A stretch of DNA of 64,000 bases, taken from positions 372,001 through 436,000 of the forward strand of contig CAXKVR010000140.1 of NCBI GenBank assembly GCA_964058845.1. The letters run 5' to 3'. Positions 1-11,556 of the stretch are shown here, piece by piece. The notes below the pieces were generated by a model that saw only the letters and a list, made by a program, of their open reading frames with translations, ran no database searches and was not told where the DNA came from. The translations under genes were made by a program, and so were the position numbers. The DNA is from Carex sylvatica (Eukaryota > Streptophyta > Magnoliopsida > Poales > Cyperaceae). The stretch's first letter is position 1. Each line of letters starts with the position of its first letter.

Positions 1-1
1 G

Positions 2-2422
2 CACCAACATCTGGCCACATTCGAAGAGCATTGTGCAACATTTGCAGGTAGAGGTGAGGAATTAGATGCTTTAAAACTGAACTGTTTTCACCTTTCTCTT
101 ACAGATGATGCAAGGACATGGCTACGATTGTTGAATCCAGCCATGGCGCGAACATGGCAGGATGTGCAAGGGTTATTCTTGGGCAAGTATTTCCCACCAT
201 CCAAGACGCAACACTTTAGACAGAAGATCACAACTTTCAAACAAGGAGAAAATGAATCCCTAAGTGAGGCGTATGACCGATGGCAAGAATTACTGCGCCT
301 ATGCCCAAATCACGGAATCGATGTATGGCTTCTATTCCAGTTCTTTTATGCAGGTTGCACATATGCCACAAAAGCACAACTAAACGCAGCTGCTGGAGGA
401 AACATCGCGAATAGAGACTCGATAGAAGCAATGGAGTTGATAGAGGACATGGCAATCAGCCAGCGAGAATGGACATCTGCGAGAGATGCAAGGAACACCA
501 ACACCCCATCTGGCGTGCTTAAGGTGGATGATATGACCGCCATGCAAGCCAAGATAGACTCTCTTCAGGTGACAATCAAACAACTGCAACAGGTAAAAGC
601 TGTCCAAACTCCCCCTTGTGATATCTGCGGTAATAATGACCACATAACCACGACTTGCCAATTTTATACCATAGGGGAAAATCAGGTTGAACAAGTGAAT
701 GCTTTATTGTACAATGAAGGGGATAAAGGAAATCTGCCACAATATCCCAATTACAATCAGCACAATTACAATAGACCATATCATAACACTTACAACCAGA
801 ACCAAGGGAATGGCCAAATTTACCAAAATCGTCCATATCAAGGTCCAAATAACCAATATCAGAACAACCAATATCAGAACCAGAATAGACAGAACCAAGC
901 CCCATCACAAATGACCAAGATGGAAAAAATGATAGAAGGTTTGGTAGAATCACAAAATAAATTTCTTACTAACCAAACAGAATTTTCCGATTCCTTGAGA
1001 AATTTGAATGATAGGGTTGACCTTCTGTCAACTAAAACAAAGTTGCTTGAGACCCAAGTGGCGCAGCAAGCTGCTTCATCCTCTCGCCCACAAGGACAGC
1101 TACCGGGCAAACCTGAAAACAACCCTAGGGAGCAAGCATACGCCATTACACTCAGGAGTGGGACGAAGTATGATGGACCAGCTATGCCAACTGATGATAC
1201 ACCATCACCAACAACTGAAACGGAGCCAATTGCAACAATTCCAATTTCCGAACAAATAGAAGACCAATCTGAGAAACCACAAGACAAGGGTAAAGCTATT
1301 CCTACGAAGGTATCTAAATCTGAAAAATATGTACCTCCTCACAGGTTCATACCCTTTCCTCAAAGGTTAGCCAAAACCCAACTAGACCAAAAATATGCCA
1401 AATTCATTGAACACCTCAAGAAATTAAACATAACTATACCATTCACTGAGGCAATTGCAAACATGCCTACATATGCCAAGTTTCTGAAAGAAATGCTTTC
1501 CAACAAAAAGAAACTTGAAGAGGTCGAAACAATCTCCCTAAATGCGCAATGTAGTGCGCTGTTCTTAACCAAATTACCTCTTAAACTCAAGGATCCAGGT
1601 AGTTTCACTATACCTTGCAAAATTGGGGAGACCGAATTTAATAGATGTTTGTGTGACTTAGGGGCTAGCGTATGTTTAATGCCAAAAGCTGTTTATGAAA
1701 GGCTGGGTCTAGGTGAATTAAAACCAACAAGAATGTCGCTGCAATTAGCGGACAGATCTGTTAGGTATCCGGTGGGAATTATGGAAGATGCGATTGTTAA
1801 AATTGGTAAGTTTTTCATACCGGTAGATTTTGTTGTTGTAGAGATGGAGGAGGATACACAAACTCCCCTTCTATTGGGGCGTGATTTCCTAATCACAGCA
1901 GGTGCCACAATTAATGTTCGAGATGGAAAGATTTCTTTCCAAGTTGGTGATGAAAAGGTTGAATTCAATGTGTTTAAATCTCTCCAATACCCATCTAATG
2001 AAAATGATTCTATATGCAGGGTAGATGTTTTAGAAACTATAATTGATGAACATTTAGATAGGTTAATGGAAGGAGAACAACTGGATCAAATCCTGGAAGA
2101 AACTGAAGAAGAAACAGTGCTGGATGATGAAAACACAAAAACAGGAATTTTACACGGCCAGGCCAGGCCGTGTATCTGGCCGTGTCAACCTCTGGTGGAC
2201 TCGATTTCTGCCGTTTCAGCATGCATGACGCCTGAACCTCCGAAGGTCGAACTAAAACCCTTGCCAACAACTCTCAGATACGAGTATCTCGGCCCAGATG
2301 AGACATACCCCGTCATAATCAATGCCGCCCTGAACCAAGAGGAAACCGACAAACCTCGAGAAAATCAACACAAAATGGGGCAATGGGGAGGCCGCCCTCC
2401 CGATCCTCCATCCAAGCGTTGA
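2..2422 (+). CDS. Athila-like Ty3/gypsy Gag-protease ORF, 5' partial
   Basis: The reading frame is open from base 2, so the first in-frame ATG at 128 is internal. The N-terminal part is a plant Retrotrans_gag domain (FFPPSKT, ESLSEAYDRWQELLR, FFYAG, AAAGG) typical of Athila-group Gag. A weak zinc-knuckle-like CDICGNNDH motif lies near 617, followed by an Asn/Gln/Tyr-rich linker (about 700-900) and a Pro/Thr-rich stretch. An aspartic protease domain starts near 1650: CDLGAS active site, LADRS, LLGRDFL. Gag would form particles and the protease would cut the polyprotein. The frame closes at 2422 and no reverse transcriptase, RNase H or integrase follows before the LTR, so this is a deleted or Gag-PR-only derivative. 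The protein ends in a divergent, Glu-rich and Pro-rich tail. Confidence 0.85.
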   Translation, partial: HQHLATFEEHCATFAGRGEELDALKLNCFHLSLTDDARTWLRLLNPAMARTWQDVQGLFLGKYFPPSKTQHFRQKITTFKQGENESLSEAYDRWQELLRLCPNHGIDVWLLFQFFYAGCTYATKAQLNAAAGGNIANRDSIEAMELIEDMAISQREWTSARDARNTNTPSGVLKVDDMTAMQAKIDSLQVTIKQLQQVKAVQTPPCDICGNNDHITTTCQFYTIGENQVEQVNALLYNEGDKGNLPQYPNYNQHNYNRPYHNTYNQNQGNGQIYQNRPYQGPNNQYQNNQYQNQNRQNQAPSQMTKMEKMIEGLVESQNKFLTNQTEFSDSLRNLNDRVDLLSTKTKLLETQVAQQAASSSRPQGQLPGKPENNPREQAYAITLRSGTKYDGPAMPTDDTPSPTTETEPIATIPISEQIEDQSEKPQDKGKAIPTKVSKSEKYVPPHRFIPFPQRLAKTQLDQKYAKFIEHLKKLNITIPFTEAIANMPTYAKFLKEMLSNKKKLEEVETISLNAQCSALFLTKLPLKLKDPGSFTIPCKIGETEFNRCLCDLGASVCLMPKAVYERLGLGELKPTRMSLQLADRSVRYPVGIMEDAIVKIGKFFIPVDFVVVEMEEDTQTPLLLGRDFLITAGATINVRDGKISFQVGDEKVEFNVFKSLQYPSNENDSICRVDVLETIIDEHLDRLMEGEQLDQILEETEEETVLDDENTKTGILHGQARPCIWPCQPLVDSISAVSACMTPEPPKVELKPLPTTLRYEYLGPDETYPVIINAALNQEETDKPRENQHKMGQWGGRPPDPPSKR

Positions 2423-3589
2423 GGCCGCATAGCACCACCACCACCTTCCGCCAATAGAGTAGTTCATGTTTCTCCCTATTTACTTTTGTTTATTTTTACG
2501 CATTGAGGACAATGCTTAATTTAAGCTTGGGGGATAGGAAGAAATTGTATCTTTACATGCATGTTTAATTATTTTTTTAAATTTAGGATTTATAACATTG
2601 AGTTTTTACTTGACCATGAATAGGATTTGTGATTTGAAACTTAATTGCTTTAAATTATGGATTTGTCAAGATGTTTTACAAGGTTATGAAAAATAGAGTC
2701 TTGCATGATTGGACTTAATTGTCTAATTTGGCATAAAGTATACAATCATGTTTAATTTTTGTGTTAAAAGTTGGCAAAAACAAAAGTTTTGATAAATTTG
2801 AGTGATTGTCGAAAAATAAGAAATTTTAATGAGAATTTTAACGAGTTTTTAGGAATACCCTTGGAATAATTAGAAATAACCCCATAATTTGGCGAAAAAT
2901 GTTGTGGAAATAAAGGTTTACGAAAATAAAAACTTAGGGATTTAAATTTCTTTTCAAAATTGCGACTTATATACGGAAAATGAATTTAGAAAGATCGGGA
3001 TATCCATGGGTATGATTTAATGCATATGGATGTGTGTATTCATGATATATGCAAATAAAAATTAAAAAAAAAATTTTGAAAGAAAGGAAAAGATGGAGAT
3101 AAATAAGAGTACTGGCACAATAAATCCTACGGGATGCCTTTGAGCTCATCTCCCAAAAATAATAATAAAAAAAGGAGTACTGGCACAATCCCACGGGATG
3201 CCTTTGAGCTCGAAAAGTTTCTAAATTTTTTGCAAATATCAACACACGAAGTCTGCGACTTTCTAACCTAAGCTTGATCCAAGCTTGGGGGATTTTTAAA
3301 AAGAATTTTCACAAATAAGAATGCATTTTTTGTAACAAATTTAGATAATCGAAGTTTACAAATTCTAAGCCTTTAAGGAAATAAAAGTTAGAGTAATCGA
3401 ATTGTGATGTGAAGTATGATTAACCAAGGGTTGAACTTTAGATTTGTAGAAAATTTACATTGCGATTTTTAAATTTTGGCAAGCTCATACAAATTTTACA
3501 ATTTAGAAATATATACTTGATATATGGAGTTAAATTAGAGATTAAATTGTGTTCCAAGTTTAGATGTTGCTTGGGGACAAGCAAGGTTT
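2423..3589 (+). mobile_element. Non-coding 3' internal region of the Athila-like element
   Basis: There is no usable ORF. The segment is AT-rich and carries the phrase AAGCTTGGGGGA several times (near 2523, 3283 and 3590), as is common in the long non-coding tail of plant Athila/TAT elements. A short sequence around 3104-3150 (AGTACTGGCACAAT followed by ACGGGATGCCTTTGAGCTC) is repeated at 3175-3212. The polymerase genes expected between protease and LTR are missing. Confidence 0.6.
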
Positions 3590-3604
3590 AAGCTTGGGGG
3601 ATTT
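3590..3604 (+). other. Polypurine tract of the Athila-like element
   Basis: The purine-rich run AAGCTTGGGGGATTT lies directly before the TG that opens the LTR at 3605. A PPT next to the 3' LTR primes plus-strand synthesis in LTR retrotransposons. Confidence 0.6.
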
Positions 3605-5152
3605 TGATAAGCCAAATTTATATCTATTATTGGATAGAGTTCTACTTCATAAATTGCACCAAATTCCTTGTTTTTAGCTTAATTATAGTACAAGTATACC
3701 CAAGAAATATGTTACTGTTTTCAAGTTGTTTTAATTACAGAAAAACAAGCACAAAGAGCCCAAACAGAGGAAAATCACGGCCAAGCCCACGGCCAGCCAG
3801 GCCGTATTTCCAGCCGTGAAGAAAATAGCCCAATCAGAGGAAAATCACGGCCAAGCCCACGGCCAGACAGGCCGTATCCCTGGCCGTGTAAAATGGGCTG
3901 GAAAGTTATTTTTGGAAGGTGTATAACTGGCAAGTTAGTGGACGCAAAAAATAGATCCCCTGAGTCACCAGGAGCGTAGGATAATCATGAAAAACACCTG
4001 GGGAGTTATAACTGATTGCCAAGTTAATGGATGCCAAATATAGACCCTATGTCTAATCTGATGCATATGGAGGCTATATAAAAACACCCAAAGATATATC
4101 TCAGATCTCATCTCTCTCCACATACACATCCAGATAGCAATCCATTAAAGGAGAAGAAGGGCTAAGCAACAAGAAGGCAGAAATTCTGAAGACTAGGGTT
4201 TACTCTTTTCTTTCATTTTTCTGAATCCGTTTACTTAGGTTTTATTTCAATCATGCTTGTTAACTCAGCCATGAGAGAGTAGATTCCTCTCTAGGGGCTG
4301 AGGTTGTACTTGAACTTAGTTTAATGAAGTAGTTTATTTGGTTATTCCTCTTGATTATGATTGTTGTTGAGATTGTTTATTTCTGTTATTTTAATTAGTT
4401 CTAGTAATTGCATAATCTGTGTATTTGATTTGAAACGTCCCTTTTAAGTCTTATGACTTAAATTTGCTAGGATCAAGAATTGAGAATACCTTACTATGTG
4501 CTATAATTTAACTTAGGGTTTAGAATTGAACATACCATTCTCTTCTCAAATCTAGAACCACAGAAATAAAGGGTTAGGATAAGGTGATGTACTTAATTGA
4601 GAAACCCTAAAACCTAACTTGGGCACCTAGAGTAGATTAATTGCTGGTTAATTGATAGGTTTTATGTATTTGTTAAATATCCCAATTAGGTTGTGACAGC
4701 CCTAAATTAGAGGAACGTTAGCTCATAGAACCAAAACAATTGTATCAACATCTAGTCAAAATAGGCTAACTTACATTGTAGGTCAGAAACCCAATCTATG
4801 CAACATGAATTCAAAAACCAAATAACTACAGAATTAACTAAGGAATAGTGAAACCAATAACCCCTAGACTTCCCCAATATTGAATTACATCTGAAGTTCA
4901 CTTGCTTTTGTTACGAATCTTAGATTTTCTTAAAAAACGAAATTACATCAAACCCCCCTTTTTTTTACTTTTATTGTTCAATGTTAAAAGTAGTTTACTT
5001 TAGTAAAAATTAGTATTTCCTACTTCCCTTTGGATCGATACCTAAATACTGCAAACGATAGGTTGTGCGCTTGCAACTGCCTATTGATTGTATATTGTGG
5101 TTTATAAATTTTAAAAGATAACGTGTATAAACTATAGAGACTATCTATACCA
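3605..5152 (+). mobile_element. 3' LTR of the Athila-like element
   Basis: The LTR begins TGATAAGCC right after the PPT and probably ends CTATACCA at 5152, where the sequence switches to MULE transposase coding sequence, giving about 1.55 kb. A TATA box (TATATAAAA, 4075-4083) marks the likely promoter. The 3' end includes GGTTGTGCGCTTGCAA, which is also in the LTR fragment at 19300-20392, so the two belong to related families. The 5' LTR lies outside the window, so no target duplication can be checked. Confidence 0.7.
3757..3893 (+). repeat. Tandem duplication with CACGGCC motifs in the LTR
   Basis: A unit of roughly 68 bp occurs twice in a row (about 3757-3823 and 3828-3893). Each copy carries GAGGAAAATCACGGCCAAGC and then several CACGGCC/GGCCGT blocks that can pair with each other. 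The same GC-rich motif cluster appears in the 3' end of the Gag-protease ORF near 2152-2185. Confidence 0.7.
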
Positions 5153-5153
5153 A

Positions 5154-6063
5154 ATTACGCGAACAGAGAAGTTATACCAAACATTGGACGGAGGTCACCG
5201 ATGGGGTATAATGACAACAAATGGGTCAGAGTCACTAAACACCGTGTTCAAAATTAGTCGGCGATTACCGGTTGCAGCGGTCGTGGAGGACACGTTCTAT
5301 AAGTTGAACAAATGGTTTTTTGAACGGGGGAATAAAGCTCAAATGGGGTGTCAGCATGGTCAGGTGTTTAGCGACAGGGTAACTGAGTTATTGCAAAAGA
5401 GAATTGAAAAAGGAAGGAACATGACTGTGATTCCTTATCGTACCGGTCATGGGCTTTTCGAGGTCCTAGTTAGAGGTGAAAAAATCCCAGCAAGGCGTAA
5501 TCAGCCGAGACTTGAGTATACTCGTAGGGATTTCGGATATAGGGTTGTTGTTAATGATAACAACAAGGTTGAATGTGAATGTCAGAAGCCTCAATTGACC
5601 GGTATACCGTGTTCTCATTTCATGGTGATTGTCCGTGAAATGAGATATGATTAAAATTTATACGTCAATCCCTTATACCGTATGTCAATATTGACACAAA
5701 CATGGAGTGGACATTTCGAACTGAAAGGCAATCAATGTGAATGGCGTGTATACAACGGTCCAAAAATTAAACCTGAGAAGAGACTGATCAAAAAAGGAAG
5801 GAGACGTCATGACCGCATACCCATGGAAATGGACAGAATGCGTGGTCAGAGACTCGGACATTAGCCTCATCGTGAGACAATTGATCGGAATGCAGCAGGT
5901 ATAATTCATCCACCAATTATAAATATTTATTTTGCTAAAATTCACAATTTAATACATGTTATACTTGTAATGTAAAGGCGGCAACAAGACAAGCAGAACA
6001 ACAATCAACAAGAAGTACATCTGGTCCATCCTTATTCGGATTGCGTTTTGGTTGGAGTCATAG
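5154..6063 (+). pseudogene. MULE transposase, C-terminal fragment
   Basis: The frame begins directly at the LTR boundary (EKLYQTLDGGHRWGIMTTN), so the N-terminal and most catalytic parts are missing, either because the Athila element inserted here or by truncation. The sequence matches the MuDR/MULE C-terminus: MTTNGSESLN, then a SWIM zinc finger (CECQ...GIPCSH, near 5575-5620), then the tail with GPKI and a basic KKGRRRHDR stretch. In-frame stops at 5652-5654 and 5862-5864 break it. A plausible GT-AG intron lies at 5899-5977. A transposase of this family would cut and join Mutator-like element ends, but this copy is dead. It points toward the mobile-domain pseudogene on the other strand. Confidence 0.8.
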
Positions 6064-6294
6064 AAATTAAGTTGTAATATTTGAGTGTTGTAATATTAAG
6101 TTGTAATATTTTATTATGTTGCAGTTTTTTTAATTAGTACATTGTCAAGTCTGTTGTCCAAGTAGTAAAGTAAATAACAATATATACGAGTAGTCCTACA
6201 GGTAAAGCAAATAACAAAATATACGACTAGTCCAGGTAAAGCAAATAACAAAATATACAGGTAGTCCTACAGGTAAATCAAATAACAAAACATC

Positions 6295-8720
6295 TCAGAA
6301 ATTGTGGTCCGGATAATGTGAATGCGAGAAGCGGTCCGGCTCACGAGTCTCACGCTCTGAATGTCGCTGTACCACCACTGGAGGTGTTTGAGTCAGTTCA
6401 AGTGGAGGAGGTGGTTGAGAAGACGACGCATCTTCATCACCCAGATTAAGGTGCCATCCTGGAGTCCTCAGAACATCCATCTCCTGCAGTGATGTACGTC
6501 TAGCTTGTTCAATCTTCACCTGCTCCAGCTCCTGCGCCTGATCCTCATTCATCTGCATTTGAAACACATTTTTTTAATTCAGTACTATATATATTAAAAA
6601 GGAATTATTACTTCAATTAAGGAAATATATACCTGTCTGATGTCCGCACCGAATAATGCATTCATCCACGTCGGTAAATCGTACTCCTCATTAATCTCGT
6701 ACGTCTCCTCATATCCCTACAGTATCTCGTACCCCTGCCCTTCAATTCATACATAATTTTTTAGCTATCAACTTTTATTTGAAATCACGTTGTAATTTGA
6801 ATTCATACCTGTCCATGATCTGTAGATGCTGGTGGGGTATCAACTGCGAATTCTCCTGGCTGAATGTAAGTCCTCCATCCGGAGCCCTCATATAACCAAC
6901 TCGAGACTAGATCTGGGCCTTGGAATACAGGTGGCTTTGGGTATGGCTCGGTACCCATAGGAGTACTCTCGTTTGATGGATATTTTCCCAATCACGTGGA
7001 ACCCCCTCCTCATCCATCATGGCAAGCGCACGGTTTTCGAAACCATTATCTCTGCAAAGGCACATACCTAATCTCATTTTGCTCTTGCCAATTTGACGGA
7101 GATCCTTGGTGAAAAATGTTCGAACGCCGTGTGCCAACTCTCCCATCCCACGTAATGCCTATACACATAATCGAAATATAAGAAATGATATCTAATAAAT
7201 AATTTATAAATTTCAGAGTTAGAAATGTTTACATTTCGAACAAATATCGGTCCACTGGGAATGTATCCAGACTTCCAATGCTCGTCTCATGGTACCGGAA
7301 CATTACGACCATCCCCTCCACGTGCTGACCAAACAAGTAGACACATGCCATGCCATTTTTTTGATACCATTTTCGATATCTTATAAGGCCATCCACGTCA
7401 AACGAACGAGCCTCTTCGTGCACATGTTGTGCGTATTGTGTTGCATTCCTCACATGCCGGTGATGCACATCTGACCAGTTCGCATTCTTCCTTGAGCCCC
7501 ATTTCAACATGTTTACAATATTAGTAAATCAAATAAGTACATAAGTAAATAAGAATATTAAAATAAATAAACAACATAAATACTGCAAATATTACTTGTG
7601 CAGCTCTGTGCTCGTGCTGATGTAGAGGAGACGGTGGCGGCATCTCTTGAAATCTTCCAAACTGTCTCATGCAGCGATCAGGATTATGGTGCTCCACAAT
7701 CCAATAAAAAAATAAGAGGACCGCGGTACAAGTAGTACGGCTGATAAATTTGTAGTTGCAATGTTAGTTACAATTTATAATTATGATGACATAAATAAAT
7801 AAAAAATGCAACCCTACTACAAAGTACCTGGTCCGTCCGAGTTACTCTCGAAAGCTTGTTGCACGGGATACTTGGACTGGCGGTTTTTGAATGCGACGAG
7901 TTCTTGAAGTTATGCGGGCCTTTCCATAGATCAGCAAAAGCTGGGCATGTGTATTCTGTTGTCGCGCCCCATGCTGGTTGTGACTGATCCACCGGCCAGT
8001 GCATTTGAAATCGGCTCCACGACCAGTGCTGCAGAAGCATAGTGGGACCATGCATAGAGTGACATGAAGGAATAAATGCGAGGCATAGATTTTGGTATAA
8101 ATATGCGAGAACGGCTCCCCTCTAATTGTAATTTCTCGGATTGTCCAACTCGTCCACCATGTTGAGATACCATAGCGGTATCCCGTCCCCGCTACTGTCA
8201 GGAAACATGGTACTCCCTAATATCTCTAGAGTAAATGCACGGAGATACCTAATCGCCAATGTTAGAATGTGAGTACATTATTGAAAATGCAAAATATGAA
8301 TAGAGTTCAAAAACAAAATCCTAACCACTTCACTGTTTGTTCGTCCGCTCCTTTGGGCAATGTTTCGAAACACGCACGGAGTGCCTTTTTCAACAGAAGT
8401 ACGTCAGACATTTTTTCATTAGCATCCTTTCCCCTTGTTTTCATTAACCCCTGATTTCATGATCTTGGACGCCTAGCAACTCATACAGACGGGCTTGGAT
8501 ACTCCTCGAGTCTGTAATTCCTGTTACCGGATCTCCCGAGATAGGCAGAAAATTCAATTACAATATAGTTTGAGGAGATACCGAGTTATGAAAAACCAAA
8601 TAAGTAAATATTTACTTCCCTAGAAGCCTCAGATGCCCTGTGATTGGCGTGAGTTATCCACAACAAGTTGCTAAACGTATGCCCAAGTACTTCGTCTGCC
8701 ATAATAAAAAATTCAGAAAA
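6295..8720 (-). pseudogene. Plant mobile domain (PMD / PP7-long-form-like) pseudogene
   Basis: Read on the minus strand, exon-like blocks run in family order. Near 8560-8300: SGDPVTGITDS and LYELLGVQDHE, then a frame change to ALRACFETLPKGADEQTVKWL. Near 8250-7820: ILGSTMFPDSSGD, GAVLAYLYQNLC, LLQHWSWSR, CPAFADLWKG. Near 7720-7610: VEHHNPDRCMRQFGRFQEMP. At 7510-7229: a DGLIRYRKWYQ block. A hydrophilic C-terminal part follows (7146-6295). This is the aminotransferase-like plant mobile domain found in MAIN-like and phosphatase-7-long-form proteins, often carried by MULEs and other transposons. It has frame changes and in-frame stops, including a TAG just before RGAVLAYLY where the family usually has a tryptophan. 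It is convergent with the MULE transposase, as mudrA and mudrB are in MuDR. Confidence 0.72.
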
Positions 8721-8749
8721 TATTCTAAATTATTCTTAACAATCTTAAT

Positions 8750-9860
8750 TTTTTTTTAATATTATTCGAGACTATTTTGCCGTTTTCTAAATTATTCCAT
8801 ACGATTTTGAAATTTTCTAAATTATTCTAAACTAGTTTGAAAACTATTTTAAAAATTTCTAAATGATTTTAGGCCATTTTCTAATTTCTCTAAGTTAATA
8901 GGGCAATATTCTAAACCATATTGAAATTTTATAAATTATTATAAACCATTTTTGAATGTTCTAAAATAAATAAATTATTCGGACAATATTCTAAATCATT
9001 TAAATTAAACTAATTAAATTATACTATAAATTATAATTAAAATAAAAAGTACAAATAAAAATACCTGGATCAAAGAGCCGATCGGATAAGACAGTCGGAG
9101 CTCCGAAGGGGATCCGAAAAGAATAGAAGTTTATAAAAAAATTATAAATCATTTTAGAATTTCTAAATTATTCTAAATTATTTTTAACTTTTTAAATAAT
9201 TCTAAATCATTTTGACATTTTCTAAATTAATCGGACAATATCTAAACCATTTTCTAAATAATTATAAATTGTTTTCAAAAAAATTAAATGATTCTAAACA
9301 AATTTACTATTTCCTAAATTAATCGGACAATATATTTAGAATTTTCTATTATTCTAAACCATTTTGGAATTTTTAAATTATTCTAGACTATTTTGGAATT
9401 TCTAAATTATTCTAGACCATTTTGGAATTTTCTAAATTATTCTAGACCATTTTGGAATTTTCTAAATTATTCTAGACCATTTTGGAATTTTCTAAATTAT
9501 TCAAAACTATTTTGGAATTTCTAAATTATTCTAGACCATTTTGGAATTTCTAAATTATTCTAGACCATTTTGGAATTTTCTAAATTATTCTAAACTATTT
9601 TGGAATTTCTAAATTATTCTAAACCATTTTGGAATTTCTAAATTATTCTAGACCATTTTGAAATTTTCTAAATTATTCTATACCATTTTGGAAATTCTAA
9701 ATTATTCTAAACCATTTTGGAATTTTCTAAATTATTCTAAACCATTTTGGAATTTTCTAAATTATTCTAAACCATTTTGGAATTTCTAAAAATCCTAAAT
9801 TATTCTAAAATAAACTAATTAATTATATTATAAATTAAAATTAAAATAAAAAAATAAAAA
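8750..9860. repeat. AT-rich minisatellite, period about 30 bp
   Basis: The motif TTCTAAATTATTCTAGACCA followed by TTTTGGAATT recurs, degenerate at first (8750-9350) and then nearly perfect at 9350-9780 with a spacing of about 29-30 bp. A non-repeat module at 9062-9110 (TACCTGGATCAAAGAGC...CAGTCGGAGCTCCGA) has a diverged second copy at 9861-9905, so a larger unit containing part of the array was probably duplicated. No coding sequence is visible. Confidence 0.85.
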
Positions 9861-9993
9861 TACCTGAATCGAAGAATTGATCGATCAGACAGTCAGAACT
9901 CCGACAATTGAGAAACTAAGGGGACCAGTGTGGGGAAGAGAGGGACAAGTGTGGGGAAAGAGAGGGACAGGGGTCGCTTTTGAAGATCCTAGA

Positions 9994-10115
9994 ACCGCAA
10001 AAACAATTTGCGGTTTGGGGTCCTCTTTCCGCAAAATTTTTTTGCGATTTGAGGCTGAAACTGTAAAAAAATTTTGCCGAAAGAGGACCCCAAACCGCAA
10101 AATTTTTTTGCGGTT
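9994..10115. repeat. 50-bp inverted repeat with GGTTTGGGGTCCTCTTTC core
   Basis: Arms at about 9994-10043 and 10064-10115 are reverse complements with only a few mismatches, separated by roughly 20 bp. Each arm also contains a smaller CCGCAAA/TTTGCGG palindrome. Short ORFs on both strands here are by-products of the inverted repeat. It could be a small fold-back element; no target duplication was identified. Confidence 0.8.
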
Positions 10116-10199
10116 TTGGTACTTCTGGATATATCACACTCCGTTGGTTATTTTTTGAAATTTGAATTTTTTTTTGGATATTAATAAAAAAATCGGTGT

Positions 10200-11030
10200 T
10201 TTGAATATGCTAGATTTTATTTTTCAAATTGTTAGATTTATTATGTGAAAAAAATTGGTTAGTTTTATTTTTTTTAATATGTGAAATAATTATATTTGTT
10301 TTGAATATGTTAGATTTATTTTTCAAAATTCGGATTTATTTTTAATATGTGAAAAAAATAGGTTAGTTTTATTTTTTTTGAATATGTGAAGTAATTATAT
10401 TTGTTTTGAATAGATTAGATTTATTTTTCAAAATTCGAATTTATTTTTAAAAGGTTAAAAAAATAGGTTAGTTTTATAGATTTGAATATGTGAAGTAATT
10501 ATATTTGTTTTGAATAGGTTAGATTTATTTTTCAAAATTCATATATTTTTTTAATAGGTTAAAAAAATATGTTAGTTTTATAGATTTGAATATGTGAAGT
10601 AATTATATTTGTTTTAAATATGTTAGATTTATATTTCAAAATTTGGATTTATTTTTTAAAAGTTAAAAAAATAGGTTAGTTTTATAGATTTGAATATGTG
10701 AAGTAATTATATTTCTTTGGAATATGTTAGATTTATTTCTCAAAATTCGGATATTTTATTAATAGGTTGAAAAAATAGGTTAGTTTTATAGATTTGAGTA
10801 TGTGAAGTAATTATATTGGTTTTGAATAGGTTAGATTTATTTTTCAAAATTCGGATTTATTTTTAATAGGTTAAAAAATTAAGTTAGTTTTATAGATTTG
10901 AATATGTGAAGTAATTATATTTGTTTTGAATAGGTTAGATTTATTTTTAAAAGGTTCAAAAAATAGGTTAGTTTTATAGATTTGAATATGTGAAGTGATT
11001 ATATTTGTTTTGAATAGATTAGATTTATTT
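10200..11030 (+). repeat. ~104-bp tandem repeats in hAT 5' leader, copy 1
   Basis: The phrase TTTGAATATGTGAAGTAATT recurs about every 100-105 bp with TTAGATTTATTTTTCAAAAT and AGGTTAAAAAAATAGG at fixed offsets. Around eight degenerate units can be followed. The corresponding region in the second hAT is 31070-31900. Confidence 0.85.
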
Positions 11031-11034
11031 TTCT

Positions 11035-11480
11035 GTTATTTTAATTCTGTTTTTTTATTTCTGTTTTTAAATTTCTGTTTTTTAAATTCTGTTTTTTTTT
11101 AAATTCTGTTTTTTAATTTCTGTTTTTTAAATTCTGTTTTTTAATTTCTGTTCTTTAAATTCTGTTTTTAAATTCTGTTTTTTAAATTCTGTTTTTTAAT
11201 TCTGTTTTTAAATTTCTGTTTTTTAATTCTGTTTTTTAATTCTGTTTTTTTTAATTCTGTTTTTTTAATTTCTTTTTTTTAATTCTGTTTTTTAATTCTG
11301 TATTTTTTTAATTCAGTTTTTTAATTTCTGTATTTTAAATTCTGTTTTTTAATTCTATTTTTTAATTTCTGTTTTTTAATTCTGTTTTTTAATTTCTGTT
11401 TTTCAATTTCTGTTTTTTAAATTCTGTTTTTTAAATTCTGTTTTTTAATTCTATTTTTTTTAATTATGTTTTTAAATTTC
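11035..11480 (+). repeat. Short-period TTTCTGTTTTTTAA repeat, copy 1
   Basis: The motif (A)ATTCTGTTTTTT is repeated dozens of times with a variable period of about 13-16 bp, immediately upstream of the hAT transposase start. The matching tract in the second copy is 31905-32370. Confidence 0.9.
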
Positions 11481-11556
11481 TTTTTTTTAATAGGTTACAT
11501 ATATTTTTTTAATATGTCAAGTAATTTACATTTATTATTTTGAATAGGTTTAAAAA

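Noticed and set aside
9877..10158. Overlapping ORFs on both strands at the hairpin
   Set aside because: Created by the inverted repeat and nested CCGCAAA palindromes.
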